A stretch of DNA of 64,000 nucleotides from Couchioplanes caeruleus (lineage in GTDB: Bacteria; Actinomycetota; Actinomycetes; Mycobacteriales; Micromonosporaceae): NCBI RefSeq assembly GCF_023499255.1, contig NZ_CP092183.1:1681501-1745500 (forward strand). Reading direction: 5' to 3'. The first letter of the stretch is position 1, and every line of letters begins with the position of its first letter. The translations under genes were made by a program, and so were the position numbers. Below the pieces are notes generated by a model that was given only the letters and a program-made list of their open reading frames with translations, was not told the DNA's origin and ran no database searches. Positions 26,857 to 35,933 of this stretch are shown here, piece by piece.

Positions 26857-28416
26857 GTGTTTGACACCTTGAGCGACCGCCTCTCCGGGATCTTCACCAA
26901 GCTCCGGGGCAAGGGGCGGCTCACCGACGCCGACATCGACGCCACCGCGCGCGAGATCCGTCTCGCGCTGCTCGAGGCGGACGTCGCGCTGCCGGTGGTC
27001 AAGGCGTTCATCGCCAACCTCAAGGAACGCGCCCGCGGGGCGGAGGTCTCGCAGGCGCTCAACCCCGCCCAGCAGATCATCAAGATCGTCCACGAGGAGC
27101 TCATCGGCATCCTCGGCGGCGAGGGGCGGCGGCTGCAGTTCGCGAAGCAGCCGCCGACCGTGATCATGCTGGCCGGCCTGCAGGGTTCCGGTAAGACCAC
27201 GCTCGCCGGCAAGCTCTCGCGCTGGCTCAAGGGCCAGGGCCACCAGCCTCTGCTGGTCGCGGCCGACCTGCAGCGGCCCAACGCGGTCAACCAGCTCCAG
27301 GTCCTGGCCGGCCGGGCCGGCGTCGACGTGTACGCCCCCGAGCCCGGCAACGGCGTCGGCAACCCGGTCCAGGTGGCCCGCGACTCGATCGAGCACGCCA
27401 AGCGCACCGCCAAGGACATCGTCATCGTCGACACCGCCGGCCGCCTCGGCATCGACGCCGAGATGATGCAGCAGGCCCGCGACATCCGCGACGCGGTCGA
27501 CCCCGACGAGGTCGTCTTCGTCATCGACGCGATGGTCGGCCAGGACGCGGTCACCACGGCCGAGGCCTTCCGCGACGGCGTCGGCATCACCGGCGTGGTC
27601 CTGTCGAAGCTCGACGGCGACGCCCGCGGCGGCGCGGCCCTGTCGGTGCGGCACGTGACCGGCCAGCCGATCCTCTTCGCGTCCACGGGCGAGAAGCTCG
27701 AGGACTTCGACGTCTTCCACCCCGACCGGATGGCCAGCCGCATTCTCGGCATGGGCGACGTGCTGACCCTCATCGAGCAGGCCGAGCAGGCCTTCGACGA
27801 GGATCAGAAGGAGAAGATGACCTCCAAGCTGCTCGGTGGCGAGCAGTTCACCCTGGAGGACTTCCTCGACCAGCTCATCGCGGTGCGCAGGATGGGCCCG
27901 ATCGCCAACATCCTCGGCATGATGCCGGGCATGGGCCAGATGAAGGACCAGCTGGCCGAGCTCGACGACAGCCACTTCGACCGGGTCACCGCGATCATCC
28001 GGTCGATGACCCCCGGCGAGCGCACCAACCCGAAGATCATCAACGGCTCCCGCCGAGCCCGCATCGCCAACGGCTCCGGCGTGACCGTCATGGACGTCAA
28101 CCAGCTGCTCAACCGCTTCGCCGACGCGCAGAAGATGATGAAGCAGATGGGCGGCATGATGGGCCTGCCGGGCGCCGGGCGGCGCAAGGCCACCAAGAGC
28201 CCCAAGAACAAGCGCAAGGGCACCAAGGGTGGCAACCGGCCCCGCGTGGGCGGCGCCGGCATGCCGGCGGGCTTCCCGGGCGGCATGCCGCAGCTCCCGC
28301 CGGGCATGGACCCCAGCGCGCTGGCCGGCGGCCAGGGGATGCCGCCGGGGTTCAAGCTTCCGAAACTCGACTTCAACAAGCTCTCCAACCCGAAGCGCGA
28401 CGACGACAAGCGCTGA
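26857..28416 (+). CDS. ffh: Signal recognition particle protein Ffh
   Basis: Ffh binds 4.5S RNA and signal sequences and delivers ribosomes to FtsY. The 519-residue product has the N domain (MFDTLSDRLSGIF), G1 GLQGSGKTT near residue 107, DTAGRLG, SKLDGDARGG, and a methionine-rich M domain from about 330 (MMPGMGQMKDQ, MMKQMGGMMG). The C-terminus is extended by a Gly/Met/Pro-rich tail (AGMPAGFPGGMPQLPPGMD) common in actinobacteria. The GTG start is fixed by the conserved N-terminus. In relatives ffh follows glnD closely; here about 10 kb of glycan genes lie between. Confidence 0.98.
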   Translation: MFDTLSDRLSGIFTKLRGKGRLTDADIDATAREIRLALLEADVALPVVKAFIANLKERARGAEVSQALNPAQQIIKIVHEELIGILGGEGRRLQFAKQPPTVIMLAGLQGSGKTTLAGKLSRWLKGQGHQPLLVAADLQRPNAVNQLQVLAGRAGVDVYAPEPGNGVGNPVQVARDSIEHAKRTAKDIVIVDTAGRLGIDAEMMQQARDIRDAVDPDEVVFVIDAMVGQDAVTTAEAFRDGVGITGVVLSKLDGDARGGAALSVRHVTGQPILFASTGEKLEDFDVFHPDRMASRILGMGDVLTLIEQAEQAFDEDQKEKMTSKLLGGEQFTLEDFLDQLIAVRRMGPIANILGMMPGMGQMKDQLAELDDSHFDRVTAIIRSMTPGERTNPKIINGSRRARIANGSGVTVMDVNQLLNRFADAQKMMKQMGGMMGLPGAGRRKATKSPKNKRKGTKGGNRPRVGGAGMPAGFPGGMPQLPPGMDPSALAGGQGMPPGFKLPKLDFNKLSNPKRDDDKR

Positions 28417-28624
28417 CGTCGCGCGACAACCAGTCAGTAGTACGGTGGGGTCACGGCGTCTGCATGGGGAGGATGCCGTGACCACAGCTCTGCACCGCTC
28501 GCCCGCAACTGCCCGGGTGACCTGATGGTGGGAGGTCGCCCTGGACCTGCGGGCGTGGACCGAGCACCGTGATCGGATGCGCTCCCGCGAGCGCGAGTGA
28601 CCGCTCATCCGGTAGGACTGACGC

Positions 28625-29701
28625 ATGGCTTTGCATGTGCGCGGCGTCGTCCTGCCCGAGGGTGAGCTCCGGGACCTGTGGCTGGTCGGCGACCGGGTGA
28701 CGTACGAGCCGGTCGCCGGGGCGCAGACCGTCGCCGCCGAGGGCTGGATCGTGCCCGGTCTCGTGGACGCCCACTGCCACCTCGGCATCCGGTACGGCGC
28801 CACGCCCATCGAGAGCGTCGACGAGGCCCGTGAGCTGGCCGCCAAGGACCGGGACGCCGGGGTGCTGGCGCTGCGCGACGCCGGGTCGCCGTACCCGTAT
28901 CCGGAGCTGGACGACGAGCCGGAGATCCCGCGTCTGGTGCGGGCCGGCCGGCATGTCGCGCCGACCCGGCGCTACCTGCGCGACATCGGCATCGAGGTGG
29001 ACGCCGCCGACGTGGTGGACACCGTCACCGCGCAGGCGAAGGCCGGCACCGGCTGGGTGAAGCTCGTCGGCGACTGGATCGACCGGTCCGCCGGTGACCT
29101 GGCACCCTCGTGGGATGCCGCGACGATGGCCGCCGCGGTGGAGGCCGCGCACGCCGCCGGGGCGCGGGCCGCCGTGCACACGTTCTCCGAGGAGGCCGTG
29201 GCGCAGATGGTGCGGGCCGGCGTGGATTCGGTGGAGCACGGCACCGGGCTGTCGCTCGACCTGATCGACGAGATGGCCCGGCGGGAGACCGCGCTGGTGC
29301 CCACGATGATCAACATCCGGACCTTCGGCGGCATCGCGGATCAGGCCCGGACCAAATTCCCCGGGTACGCCGACCACATGATCGCCCTGCGCGACCGGTT
29401 CCCGTCGGTGGTGGCCGCCGCGCACGAGGCCGGGGTCCCGATCTACGTGGGCACCGACGCGGGCGGGAGCATCCGGCACGGCCTCGCCGCCGAGGAGATG
29501 CTGCTGCTGCACGAGGCCGGCATCCCCGCCGAGGACGTCCTCGCCGCGGCCTCGTGGCGGGCCCGCGCATGGCTCGGGTTCCCCGGGCTGGTGGAGGGCG
29601 GCCTCGCGGACCTGGTCGTCTACGCCGAGGACCCGCGCACCGACCTGCGCGTGGTCCGCGAGCCGCGCCGGATCGTCCTGAAGGGCCGCGTCGTCCGCTA
29701 G
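28625..29701 (+). CDS. Metal-dependent amidohydrolase
   Basis: A 358-residue amidohydrolase-superfamily enzyme, similar in place and type to the Rv2915c-like gene downstream of ffh in mycobacteria. Metal ligands are complete: DAHCHLG (His-x-His) near residue 48, VKLVGD with the bridging Lys near 140, AVHTFS and EHGTGL with two His, and the Asp in YVGTDAGGS near 285. The C-terminal strand (DLVVYAEDP) closes the small beta-sandwich, as in imidazolonepropionase or prolidase-type members. TAGGAC lies exactly 6 bases before the ATG, suggesting a leaderless mRNA. Substrate unknown. The stop codon overlaps that of the convergent propeller gene. The gap 28417-28624 shows no supported gene. Confidence 0.88.
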   Translation: MALHVRGVVLPEGELRDLWLVGDRVTYEPVAGAQTVAAEGWIVPGLVDAHCHLGIRYGATPIESVDEARELAAKDRDAGVLALRDAGSPYPYPELDDEPEIPRLVRAGRHVAPTRRYLRDIGIEVDAADVVDTVTAQAKAGTGWVKLVGDWIDRSAGDLAPSWDAATMAAAVEAAHAAGARAAVHTFSEEAVAQMVRAGVDSVEHGTGLSLDLIDEMARRETALVPTMINIRTFGGIADQARTKFPGYADHMIALRDRFPSVVAAAHEAGVPIYVGTDAGGSIRHGLAAEEMLLLHEAGIPAEDVLAAASWRARAWLGFPGLVEGGLADLVVYAEDPRTDLRVVREPRRIVLKGRVVR

Positions 29702-31083
29702 CCCGGCAGCTCCCACAGCCGCAGGCTCGTCGGGGTCGCACAGGCGAGCCGGTCGGCCGTACGCGCGCACGTTCCCGGATCCACCGGTACGGATCCCAGG
29801 GCCCGTACCCGGCCGTCGGCGGCCGTCACCGTGCTCAGCACACCGCTGGCCGGGAGGGTGACCAGCATGTCGTCGGTGAGCCAACCGGCCGGCGCCATGT
29901 CGCGCCACACCCGGTTGCCCTGCGCGTCGTGGAGCGCGTACCCGCCCTCGCCGCCGCCGACGAGGATCCGGCCGTCGCGCGCCTCGATCGTCTGCGCGGC
30001 GTGGGGTGCGGCCATCCGCCAGGCCTTGAGCCCGTCCGGGAGGTGCAGGGCGGTGAGGGCGGTGTTCGTGCCGTCCGGCAGGAACGGTTCGCCGCCGGCG
30101 TCGGAGCCGTCGAGCAGGCACAGCCGCAGCGTGCCGCACATCGCCAGGCCGGTCACCTGCCGCTGCTGCGGCCCCGTGAAGATCGTCCGGGACGGCAGGT
30201 CGCTGGTCACGTCGATGGCCCGGACACCGTACGAGCTCCCGGAGTTGTCCGCGCTGTAGAGCATGCGGCCGTCGGCGACCAGGTGGGCTTCCGGGCGCGG
30301 CGCGGCGGGCAGCGTCCGGATCACCTCGCCGGTACCCAGGTCCCGGACCAGCAGGGACCGCCCCTGGGTCAGCTGAACCAGGACCTCGCCGGGCGTGGAC
30401 ATGACGATCGTGCGCACGACGGGGTCGGCCGCCGGGGACGCCGTCCAGCGGTCCGAGCCGGTCACCCAGTCGAACGCCCGGGTCAGGCCGGTCCGCGCCG
30501 ACACCGTGACGAGCCCCTGCCCGGTGTAGAGGACGTCGTCCGCGGCGGTGAAGGAGACATGCCAGCGCTCGCGGCCCGACAGCGGGTCGAGGACGTACGC
30601 CGACCGCTTCCCGGTCAGGTCGCCGCCGTTCTCCACCGTCACCACCACCGCCTGCGGCACCGCCACCAGCGCGCCGAGCCCCGCGAACCGGCCCAGCGAG
30701 CGCTCCGGCCAGGCGGGGGCCCCGGTGTGCAGGTCAGCGCCGGCCACGTGGATGCCGCCGGAGCGGTCCTCCCAGCCCGCGTACGCCCGGGCGGCGTCGA
30801 CCGCGGTCAGGGTGATGCGCGCGGGAGAGGCGTACGCGAGGGGTGAACCGACCTCGGCGAGCGGGCCGCCACGGCTCACAGCGACCGGTGCGGGGCCGGC
30901 GTCGCGCAGCGCCGAGACACCCGCGCCGGCCCCGAGCGCGGCGACCACCGCGACCGCCGCCCCCAGCGCCCGCGTGCGGCTGCGCTCCAGGCCGCGGCGT
31001 CGTGCGGCCTCCGGAGCGGCCAGCGGCACGGCGTCGGCGTCGCGGCCGAGCGCCGCGAACATCTGGTCCAGGTCAGCGGGCAT
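29698..31083 (-). CDS. Membrane-anchored beta-propeller (PQQ/WD-like repeat) protein
   Basis: A 461-residue protein with a short cytoplasmic N-terminus (about 40 residues), one membrane helix (RALGAAVAVVAALGAGAGVSAL) and a long extracellular part made of propeller-like blades. These carry repeated W/G-rich strands such as GRERWHVSF, GSDRWTAS, LKAWRMAA and GNRVWRDMA. The start overlaps the upstream sigma-factor gene by 11 bases, so the two are co-translated. The arrangement suggests a sigma-linked membrane sensor, although no zinc-binding anti-sigma motif is visible in the cytoplasmic part. Confidence 0.78.
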   Translation of the reverse strand: MPADLDQMFAALGRDADAVPLAAPEAARRRGLERSRTRALGAAVAVVAALGAGAGVSALRDAGPAPVAVSRGGPLAEVGSPLAYASPARITLTAVDAARAYAGWEDRSGGIHVAGADLHTGAPAWPERSLGRFAGLGALVAVPQAVVVTVENGGDLTGKRSAYVLDPLSGRERWHVSFTAADDVLYTGQGLVTVSARTGLTRAFDWVTGSDRWTASPAADPVVRTIVMSTPGEVLVQLTQGRSLLVRDLGTGEVIRTLPAAPRPEAHLVADGRMLYSADNSGSSYGVRAIDVTSDLPSRTIFTGPQQRQVTGLAMCGTLRLCLLDGSDAGGEPFLPDGTNTALTALHLPDGLKAWRMAAPHAAQTIEARDGRILVGGGEGGYALHDAQGNRVWRDMAPAGWLTDDMLVTLPASGVLSTVTAADGRVRALGSVPVDPGTCARTADRLACATPTSLRLWELPG

Positions 31084-31582
31084 TGGGCGCTCCTTCGGGT
31101 ACGGCGGGTGCGGCCCCGAGCGCGACGGCGAGGCCGGCCCGGCCGCGGGCCAGCCACGACTTCACCGTGCCCGTCGACGCCCCGGTCTCGGCGGCGATGT
31201 CGGCCACCGAGCGGTCGAGCAGGTAGTGCAGGGCGAGCGCGCGCCGGTGCGCCGCGGGCAGTGTGCGCATGGCCCGGACCAGCAGCACGGTGTCCTCCGA
31301 CGGCGGGGCGACCGGGGCGGGCACGTTCACCGGGTGGGTACGCCGTACGCCCAGCCGCCGCCACCGGTCCGTCGACAGCCGGTTCACCACGAGCCGCAGC
31401 CACGCCTCCGGGTCCTCGTACGCCGACAGCCGCCGCCACCGCTGCCACGCCCGCGCGTACGCCTCCTGCACCAGATCCTGGGCTTCGCCGGGGTCGCCGG
31501 TCAGGCCGTACGCGTACCGCAGCAGGCGCCGGGACGTGTCGCGGTAGAACGCGTCGAACGCGTCCTCCGTTCCTGGTGTCAT
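31073..31582 (-). CDS. ECF (SigE-family) RNA polymerase sigma factor
   Basis: A 169-residue extracytoplasmic-function sigma factor. Region 2 includes YAYGLTGDPGEAQDLVQEAYARAWQRW (the -10 recognition helix), and region 4 includes LPAAHRRALALHYLLDRSVADIAAETG and the -35 recognition helix TGTVKSWLARGRAGL. I chose ATG 31582 because AGAGG is 9 bases upstream; a GTG at 31588 would add two residues. It overlaps the membrane beta-propeller gene, its probable signalling partner. Autoregulation is usual for the family, but I could not identify a matching promoter. Confidence 0.92.
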   Translation of the reverse strand: MTPGTEDAFDAFYRDTSRRLLRYAYGLTGDPGEAQDLVQEAYARAWQRWRRLSAYEDPEAWLRLVVNRLSTDRWRRLGVRRTHPVNVPAPVAPPSEDTVLLVRAMRTLPAAHRRALALHYLLDRSVADIAAETGASTGTVKSWLARGRAGLAVALGAAPAVPEGAPNAR

Positions 31583-31658
31583 GAGCACCGCCTCTCATCC
31601 ACAGGACACGGGATGCCCGCCCCGATGGTTGCGGGGGACGCGGCTAGGATGCTGCCTC

Positions 31659-33065
31659 ATGGCTCGCGTGCTCACTCCCCGTGCGGAGGACTTCCCCCGC
31701 TGGTACCAGGACCTCATCGCCAAGGCGCGGATGGCCGACAACGGCCCGGTCCGCGGCACGATGGTGATCCGCCCGGCGGCGTACGCGATCTGGGAGCGCA
31801 TGCAGGCCGAGATGGACGCCCGGATCAAGGAAGCCGACGCGCAGAACGCGTACTTCCCGCTGTTCATCCCGGAGAGCTACCTGAGCCGCGAGGCGCAGCA
31901 CGTCGAGGGCTTCTCGCCGGAGCTCGCGGTGGTCACCCACGCCGGCGGCAAGGAGCTGGCCGAGCCGATCGTGGTGCGCCCCACCAGCGAGACGATCTTC
32001 GGCGAGTTCATGGCCAAGTGGATCGACTCGTACCGTGACCTGCCGCTGCTGCTCAACCAGTGGGCCAACGTGGTGCGCTGGGAGCTGCGGCCGCGCACGT
32101 TCCTGCGCACCACCGAGTTCCTCTGGCAGGAGGGGCACACCGCGCACGCCACCGAGCAGGACGCCCGCGACTACGCGCGCCGCATCCTGCACTCGGTCTA
32201 CGAGGACTTCATGGTGAGCCTGCTGGCCATCCCGGTCGTCCCGGGCCGCAAGACGAAGGGCGAGCGCTTCGCCGGCGCCACCAACACCATGACCCTCGAG
32301 GCCATGATGGGCGACGGCAAGGCCCTGCAGATGGGCACCTCGCACGAGCTCGGGCAGAACTTCGCCAAGGCGTTCGACATCACGTACACGTCGCAGGCCG
32401 GCGCCGTCGAGCACGCCTGGACCACCTCGTGGGGCAGCACCACCCGCATGATCGGCGGCCTGATCATGGTGCACGGCGACGACAGCGGGCTGCGGCTGCC
32501 GCCCCGGCTGGCGCCGGTGCAGGCCCAGGTCATGGTGGTCAAGGCCGGCGAGGGTGTCACCGAGGCGGCGGCCAAGCTGCGCGACGAGCTCAAGGCCGCG
32601 GGCGTACGGGTGAAGCTCGACGACCGCGCCGACGTGCCGTTCGGGCGCCGGGCGGTCGACGCCGAGCTGCAGGGCATCCCGGTGCGCATCGAGGTGGGTC
32701 CCCGCGACCTGGCCGCCGGCAACGCCGTGGTGGCCCGGCGGGTCGACGGCACCAAGACCCCGGTGGCGCTCGCCGAGGTCGTGAGCCTGGTGACCCGGGC
32801 CCTCGACGAGGACCAGCAGCGGCTGTTCGACGCCGCGCTGGCGCACCGCGAGGAGCGCACGGTCGACGTGAAGACCCTGGGCGAGGCCATCGAGGCCGCC
32901 CAGACCGGCTGGGCCAGGGTGCCGTGGTCCGCGGTCGGCACCGAGGGCGAGGCCGAGGCGAACGGCAAGGCGGTCACCGTCCGCTGCCTGCTGCGCCCCG
33001 ACGGGTTCGTGCCCGAGTCCGACGACGAGCCGGACGTGCAGGCGATCCTGGCCCGCGCGTACTGA
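31659..33065 (+). CDS. proS: Prolyl-tRNA synthetase (eukaryote/archaeal-type, short form)
   Basis: It charges tRNA-Pro with proline. At 468 residues this is the short class lacking the bacterial editing insertion. Class II motifs are visible: motif 1 region PVRGTMVIRPAAYAIWE, motif 2 RWELRPRTFLRTTEFLWQEG, and motif 3 (GGLIMVHGDDSGLRLPP). The anticodon-binding domain follows, and the chain ends in the characteristic Tyr (LARAY). ATG 31659 begins at the conserved N-terminus, and TAGGAT lies 8 bases upstream. The stop overlaps the following DUF402 gene by one base (TGATG). Confidence 0.97.
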   Translation: MARVLTPRAEDFPRWYQDLIAKARMADNGPVRGTMVIRPAAYAIWERMQAEMDARIKEADAQNAYFPLFIPESYLSREAQHVEGFSPELAVVTHAGGKELAEPIVVRPTSETIFGEFMAKWIDSYRDLPLLLNQWANVVRWELRPRTFLRTTEFLWQEGHTAHATEQDARDYARRILHSVYEDFMVSLLAIPVVPGRKTKGERFAGATNTMTLEAMMGDGKALQMGTSHELGQNFAKAFDITYTSQAGAVEHAWTTSWGSTTRMIGGLIMVHGDDSGLRLPPRLAPVQAQVMVVKAGEGVTEAAAKLRDELKAAGVRVKLDDRADVPFGRRAVDAELQGIPVRIEVGPRDLAAGNAVVARRVDGTKTPVALAEVVSLVTRALDEDQQRLFDAALAHREERTVDVKTLGEAIEAAQTGWARVPWSAVGTEGEAEANGKAVTVRCLLRPDGFVPESDDEPDVQAILARAY

Positions 33066-33715
33066 TGTTCGCCCCGGGCCGCACGGTCCTCTACCGCAAC
33101 ATCGACGGGCCGCGGCTCGCGTCCGTACGCCCCTGCCGGGTGATCTCCGACGACGAGCGCGGGCTGCTGCTCTGGCTGGCCCGCGGCTCGGCGGTGGTCC
33201 TCGAGATGGCGACCGACGGCCGCGGCATCCGCGACATGCCGTTCGCCGAGTGGATCGGGCTGAGCCATCACGTGGTCCCGGCCACCTGGCAGGGCCCGAG
33301 CCTGCTCAAGTTCATCCCGCGGGACGCCGACCACTCGGTCTGGTTCTTCCGTGACGACGAGGACCGCTTCAAGAACTGGTACGTGAACCTGGAGGAGCGC
33401 GCCCTGCGCTGGGACGACGGGCACCTCGCCGGCGTGGACGTCATCGACCAGGACCTCGACATCGTGGTCCGCCCGGACCGCACCTGGGAGTGGAAGGACG
33501 AGGACGAGTTCACCGAGCGCCTCGCCTTTCCCGGCCACTACTGGGTCCACGACGAGGCCGCCGTACGCGCCGAGGGCCTCCGCGTGGTCAAGGCGATCGA
33601 GGCGGGGGAGTTCCCCTTCGACGGCACCTGGACGGACTTCCGCCCGGACCCGTCGTGGCCCGTGCTGACGCTGGTGCCCGAGGGCTGGGACCGCCCGCCC
33701 GTTCCCCGCCCCTGA
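33065..33715 (+). CDS. DUF402 (FomD-like) domain protein
   Basis: A 216-residue protein of the DUF402 family, whose characterised relatives include nucleoside-diphosphate phosphatases and the fosfomycin-pathway hydrolase FomD. Typical features are WFFRDDEDRFKNWYVNLE, the acidic metal-binding stretch DVIDQDLDIVVRPD and WEWKDEDEF near residues 130-160. It is translationally coupled to proS through a one-base overlap. The biological substrate is unknown. Confidence 0.87.
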   Translation: MFAPGRTVLYRNIDGPRLASVRPCRVISDDERGLLLWLARGSAVVLEMATDGRGIRDMPFAEWIGLSHHVVPATWQGPSLLKFIPRDADHSVWFFRDDEDRFKNWYVNLEERALRWDDGHLAGVDVIDQDLDIVVRPDRTWEWKDEDEFTERLAFPGHYWVHDEAAVRAEGLRVVKAIEAGEFPFDGTWTDFRPDPSWPVLTLVPEGWDRPPVPRP

Positions 33716-33758
33716 CCACGGGGCAGCGGCGCCCGGCCAAGATCCGTACGCTGCCCGG

Positions 33759-34388
33759 GTGACCGCACCATCCCCCGTTGCCGCGGACGTGCTGGCCGGC
33801 TGGGACCCGATCTCGCGTCCGCCCCGCCGCACCCTCTCCTGGCTCGCCCTGCTTCTCGTCCTCGCCGGTTGCGGCTACGCCTACGAGGTCGGCCGCGGCC
33901 TGATCGAGGCCCGCTACCCGGCGTTCGCGGGCGACATCTGCCCCGCGGTGGACGTCCAGCCGATCTTCAAGGCGCTGCCCGGACCCATCGACCCGCCCAC
34001 GGACCACCCCATCGACGGTGAGACCCCCGGTGAGGGAGTCCGGCGCCGCTGCCGGTTCGCCATCACCGGCGCTGACGGCGTCACCCCGCGCGCGATGGGT
34101 GAGATGACCGTCACGCGCTACCCCTATGCGCCCGTGGCGCAGCTGTTCTTCTCGATGGACCGCAGCCAGGCCTCCGGGTCCTCCTTCGCGCCGAAGGACG
34201 TCCGGGAGGTGGCGGCCCTCGGCGAAGAGGCCTTCGCGCTGGAGGACGGCGACGGTTCCTTCCAGGTCGCCGCCCGGGACTCCAACCTGACCATCGACCT
34301 GCAGCTGGTCGTGGCCGGTGACGTCGGGGCCGACCTGGCGCGTACCCTCGGCGACGGCGTGCGCAGCTCGCTGCGGCGGCTCGGCTGA
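33759..34388 (+). CDS. Putative lipoprotein, unknown function
   Basis: A 209-residue protein with a hydrophobic stretch (LSWLALLLVLAGCGYAYEV, about residues 27-45) containing a lipobox-like LAGC. The 26-residue N-terminal extension is longer than usual for a lipoprotein signal, so a plain membrane anchor is also possible. The exported part has two Cys (DICPAVDV, RRRCRF) that could pair, and resembles DUF3558-type actinobacterial lipoproteins in layout. TACGCT ends 6 bases before the GTG, suggesting a leaderless transcript. Confidence 0.7.
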   Translation: MTAPSPVAADVLAGWDPISRPPRRTLSWLALLLVLAGCGYAYEVGRGLIEARYPAFAGDICPAVDVQPIFKALPGPIDPPTDHPIDGETPGEGVRRRCRFAITGADGVTPRAMGEMTVTRYPYAPVAQLFFSMDRSQASGSSFAPKDVREVAALGEEAFALEDGDGSFQVAARDSNLTIDLQLVVAGDVGADLARTLGDGVRSSLRRLG

Positions 34389-34403
34389 GCCCGTTCCGGC
34401 CCG

Positions 34404-34583
34404 ATTGGGAGCGCGGGCAAGTCGTCTGGCAGAATGGTTAGCTGGTATCCGGCACGCGTGAGGCGCCCTCTAACCCTGATCGCGTCGCCAGTCCACGAAC
34501 CTAACCAGTTCAGAGACATCGGTCCCGCATCCCCACGTGGGTTCCGTCGGCTCACCCACGTAATCATCAGGAGCGAAACAACC
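34404..34583 (+). promoter_or_regulatory. rpsP promoter and structured leader
   Basis: TTGGGA (34405-34410) and CAGAAT (34430-34435), 19 bases apart, form a likely promoter. The leader of about 140 bases contains an 8-bp stem (34535-34542 with 34554-34561) just upstream of the AGGAG ribosome site near 34569. That position could modulate initiation of the ribosomal-protein operon; regulation by a ribosomal protein is only a possibility. Confidence 0.45.
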
Positions 34584-35102
34584 GTGGCCGTAAAGATCCG
34601 GCTCCTGCGGATGGGCAAGATCCGCAACCCGCAGTACCGCATCGTCGTCGCGGACTCGCGCACCAAGCGCGACGGCCGTGCCATCGAGTACGTGGGCATC
34701 TACCAGCCCAAGCATGACCCGTCGGTCATCGAGGTCAAGAGCGAGCGCGTGCAGTACTGGCTCTCGGTCGGCGCCCAGCCGAGCGAGGCCGTGCAGCGCA
34801 TCCTCGAGAAGACCGGCGACTGGCAGCAGTTCAAGGGCCTGCCGGCCCCGCCGCCGCTGCTCGTCGCGCCGGAGAAGGCCAACCGCCAGGCCGCGTACGA
34901 GGCCGAGGCCAAGGCCGCCGCCGGCGTCGCCGACACCCCGGCCGCCAAGCCCGCCAAGAAGGCCACCAAGGTCGCCGCCGCGCCCGAGGCCGCCGAGGCC
35001 AAGCCGGCGCAGACCAAGGCCGCCGACCCGGCCGAGCCCAACCGCGAGGCCGTCGCCGAGACCGCAGAGGACCCGGCCGGTGCCGGCGCCGACGCGAGCT
35101 GA
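34584..35102 (+). CDS. rpsP: 30S ribosomal protein bS16
   Basis: A small-subunit assembly protein. The first 85 residues match bS16 ([26 protein letters not shown] start, [26 protein letters not shown]). A long Ala/Lys/Pro-rich tail brings it to 172 residues, about twice the E. coli length, which is common in high-GC actinobacteria. The GTG start has AGGAG about 10 bases upstream. It starts the rpsP-khpA-rimM-trmD-rplS operon, and its end overlaps the khpA start by 23 bases. Confidence 0.97.
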   Translation: MAVKIRLLRMGKIRNPQYRIVVADSRTKRDGRAIEYVGIYQPKHDPSVIEVKSERVQYWLSVGAQPSEAVQRILEKTGDWQQFKGLPAPPPLLVAPEKANRQAAYEAEAKAAAGVADTPAAKPAKKATKVAAAPEAAEAKPAQTKAADPAEPNREAVAETAEDPAGAGADAS

Positions 35103-35337
35103 CGGGGCGCTCCGGCCCGCGCTGGAGCACCTCGTCAAGGGCATCGTCGACAACCCGGACGACGTCCGGGTGCGGCTGGTCGACTCGCGCCGCGGCAAGC
35201 GGCTCGAGGTCCGTGTGCACCCCGAGGACCTGGGAACGGTCATCGGGCGTGGCGGGCGGACGGCCAAGGCGCTGCGTCAGGTCATCGGGTCGATCGGTGG
35301 GCGCGGCATCCGCGTCGACATCGTCGACGCGTACTGA
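35080..35337 (+). CDS. khpA: KH-domain RNA-binding protein KhpA
   Basis: An 85-residue single-KH protein (the former YlqC/UPF0109) that in other bacteria partners KhpB in RNA binding and cell-elongation control. The KH signature [14 protein letters not shown] (GxxG loop) and the conserved [16 protein letters not shown] are present. The only plausible start is the GTG at 35080, inside the end of rpsP in another frame, with an AGAGGA-like site about 9 bases upstream. It lies between rpsP and rimM as in most actinobacteria. Confidence 0.93.
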   Translation: MPAPTRADGALRPALEHLVKGIVDNPDDVRVRLVDSRRGKRLEVRVHPEDLGTVIGRGGRTAKALRQVIGSIGGRGIRVDIVDAY

Positions 35338-35349
35338 TCGTCGTCCGCG

Positions 35350-35919
35350 ATGCTGCTGGTAGTCGGTCACATCGGTAAGCCCCACGGCATCCGTGGGGAG
35401 GTCCTCGTGACTGTCCGGACCGATGAGCCAGAGGCGAGATTCGTCGCCGGAGCGGTGTTCACGACCGAGGTCCCCCGGGACCGCCGGGTGAGCACCGGTC
35501 CGGCGACCGCCGCCCCGCAGGGGGCGCGTTACCAGGTGCCGGACAAGCTGACCCTCGAGTCGCTGCGCTGGCATCAGGGCCGGGTCATCGCCCAGTTCGA
35601 GGGCGTGCACGACCGCAACGTCGCCGAGGAGCTGCGCGGCGTGCTGCTGCAGGTCGACAGCGCCGAGGTCGAGCCCCCGGACGACCCGGACGAGTTCAAC
35701 GACCACCAGCTCATCGGGCTGTCCGTGGTCTCCGTCGACGGCGCCGAGCTCGGCGTGGTCGACCGCATCGACCACGCGCCCGCCTCCGACCTCATCGTCA
35801 TGACGAAGGCCGCCGGCGGCACCGCGCTCATCCCGTTCGTCAGCCAGATCGTGCCGACCGTCGACCTGGCCGGCGGCCGCGTCGTCGTCGACCTGCCCGA
35901 GGGCCTGCTCGACCTCTAA
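35350..35919 (+). CDS. rimM: 16S rRNA processing protein RimM
   Basis: A 30S maturation factor that binds uS19 and helps 16S 3'-domain assembly. The 189-residue product starts [19 protein letters not shown], has the two-beta-barrel layout, and contains the PRC-barrel strand [19 protein letters not shown]. It ends with [23 protein letters not shown]. It lies 12 bases after khpA and 14 bases before trmD, as part of the ribosomal operon. Confidence 0.96.
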   Translation: MLLVVGHIGKPHGIRGEVLVTVRTDEPEARFVAGAVFTTEVPRDRRVSTGPATAAPQGARYQVPDKLTLESLRWHQGRVIAQFEGVHDRNVAEELRGVLLQVDSAEVEPPDDPDEFNDHQLIGLSVVSVDGAELGVVDRIDHAPASDLIVMTKAAGGTALIPFVSQIVPTVDLAGGRVVVDLPEGLLDL

Positions 35920-35933
35920 GAGGGTTCTCCGCC

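Noticed and set aside
28417..28624. Possible short gene between ffh and the amidohydrolase
   Set aside because: Only 15-20-codon frames with no convincing ribosome site; the amidohydrolase start is well defined at 28625.
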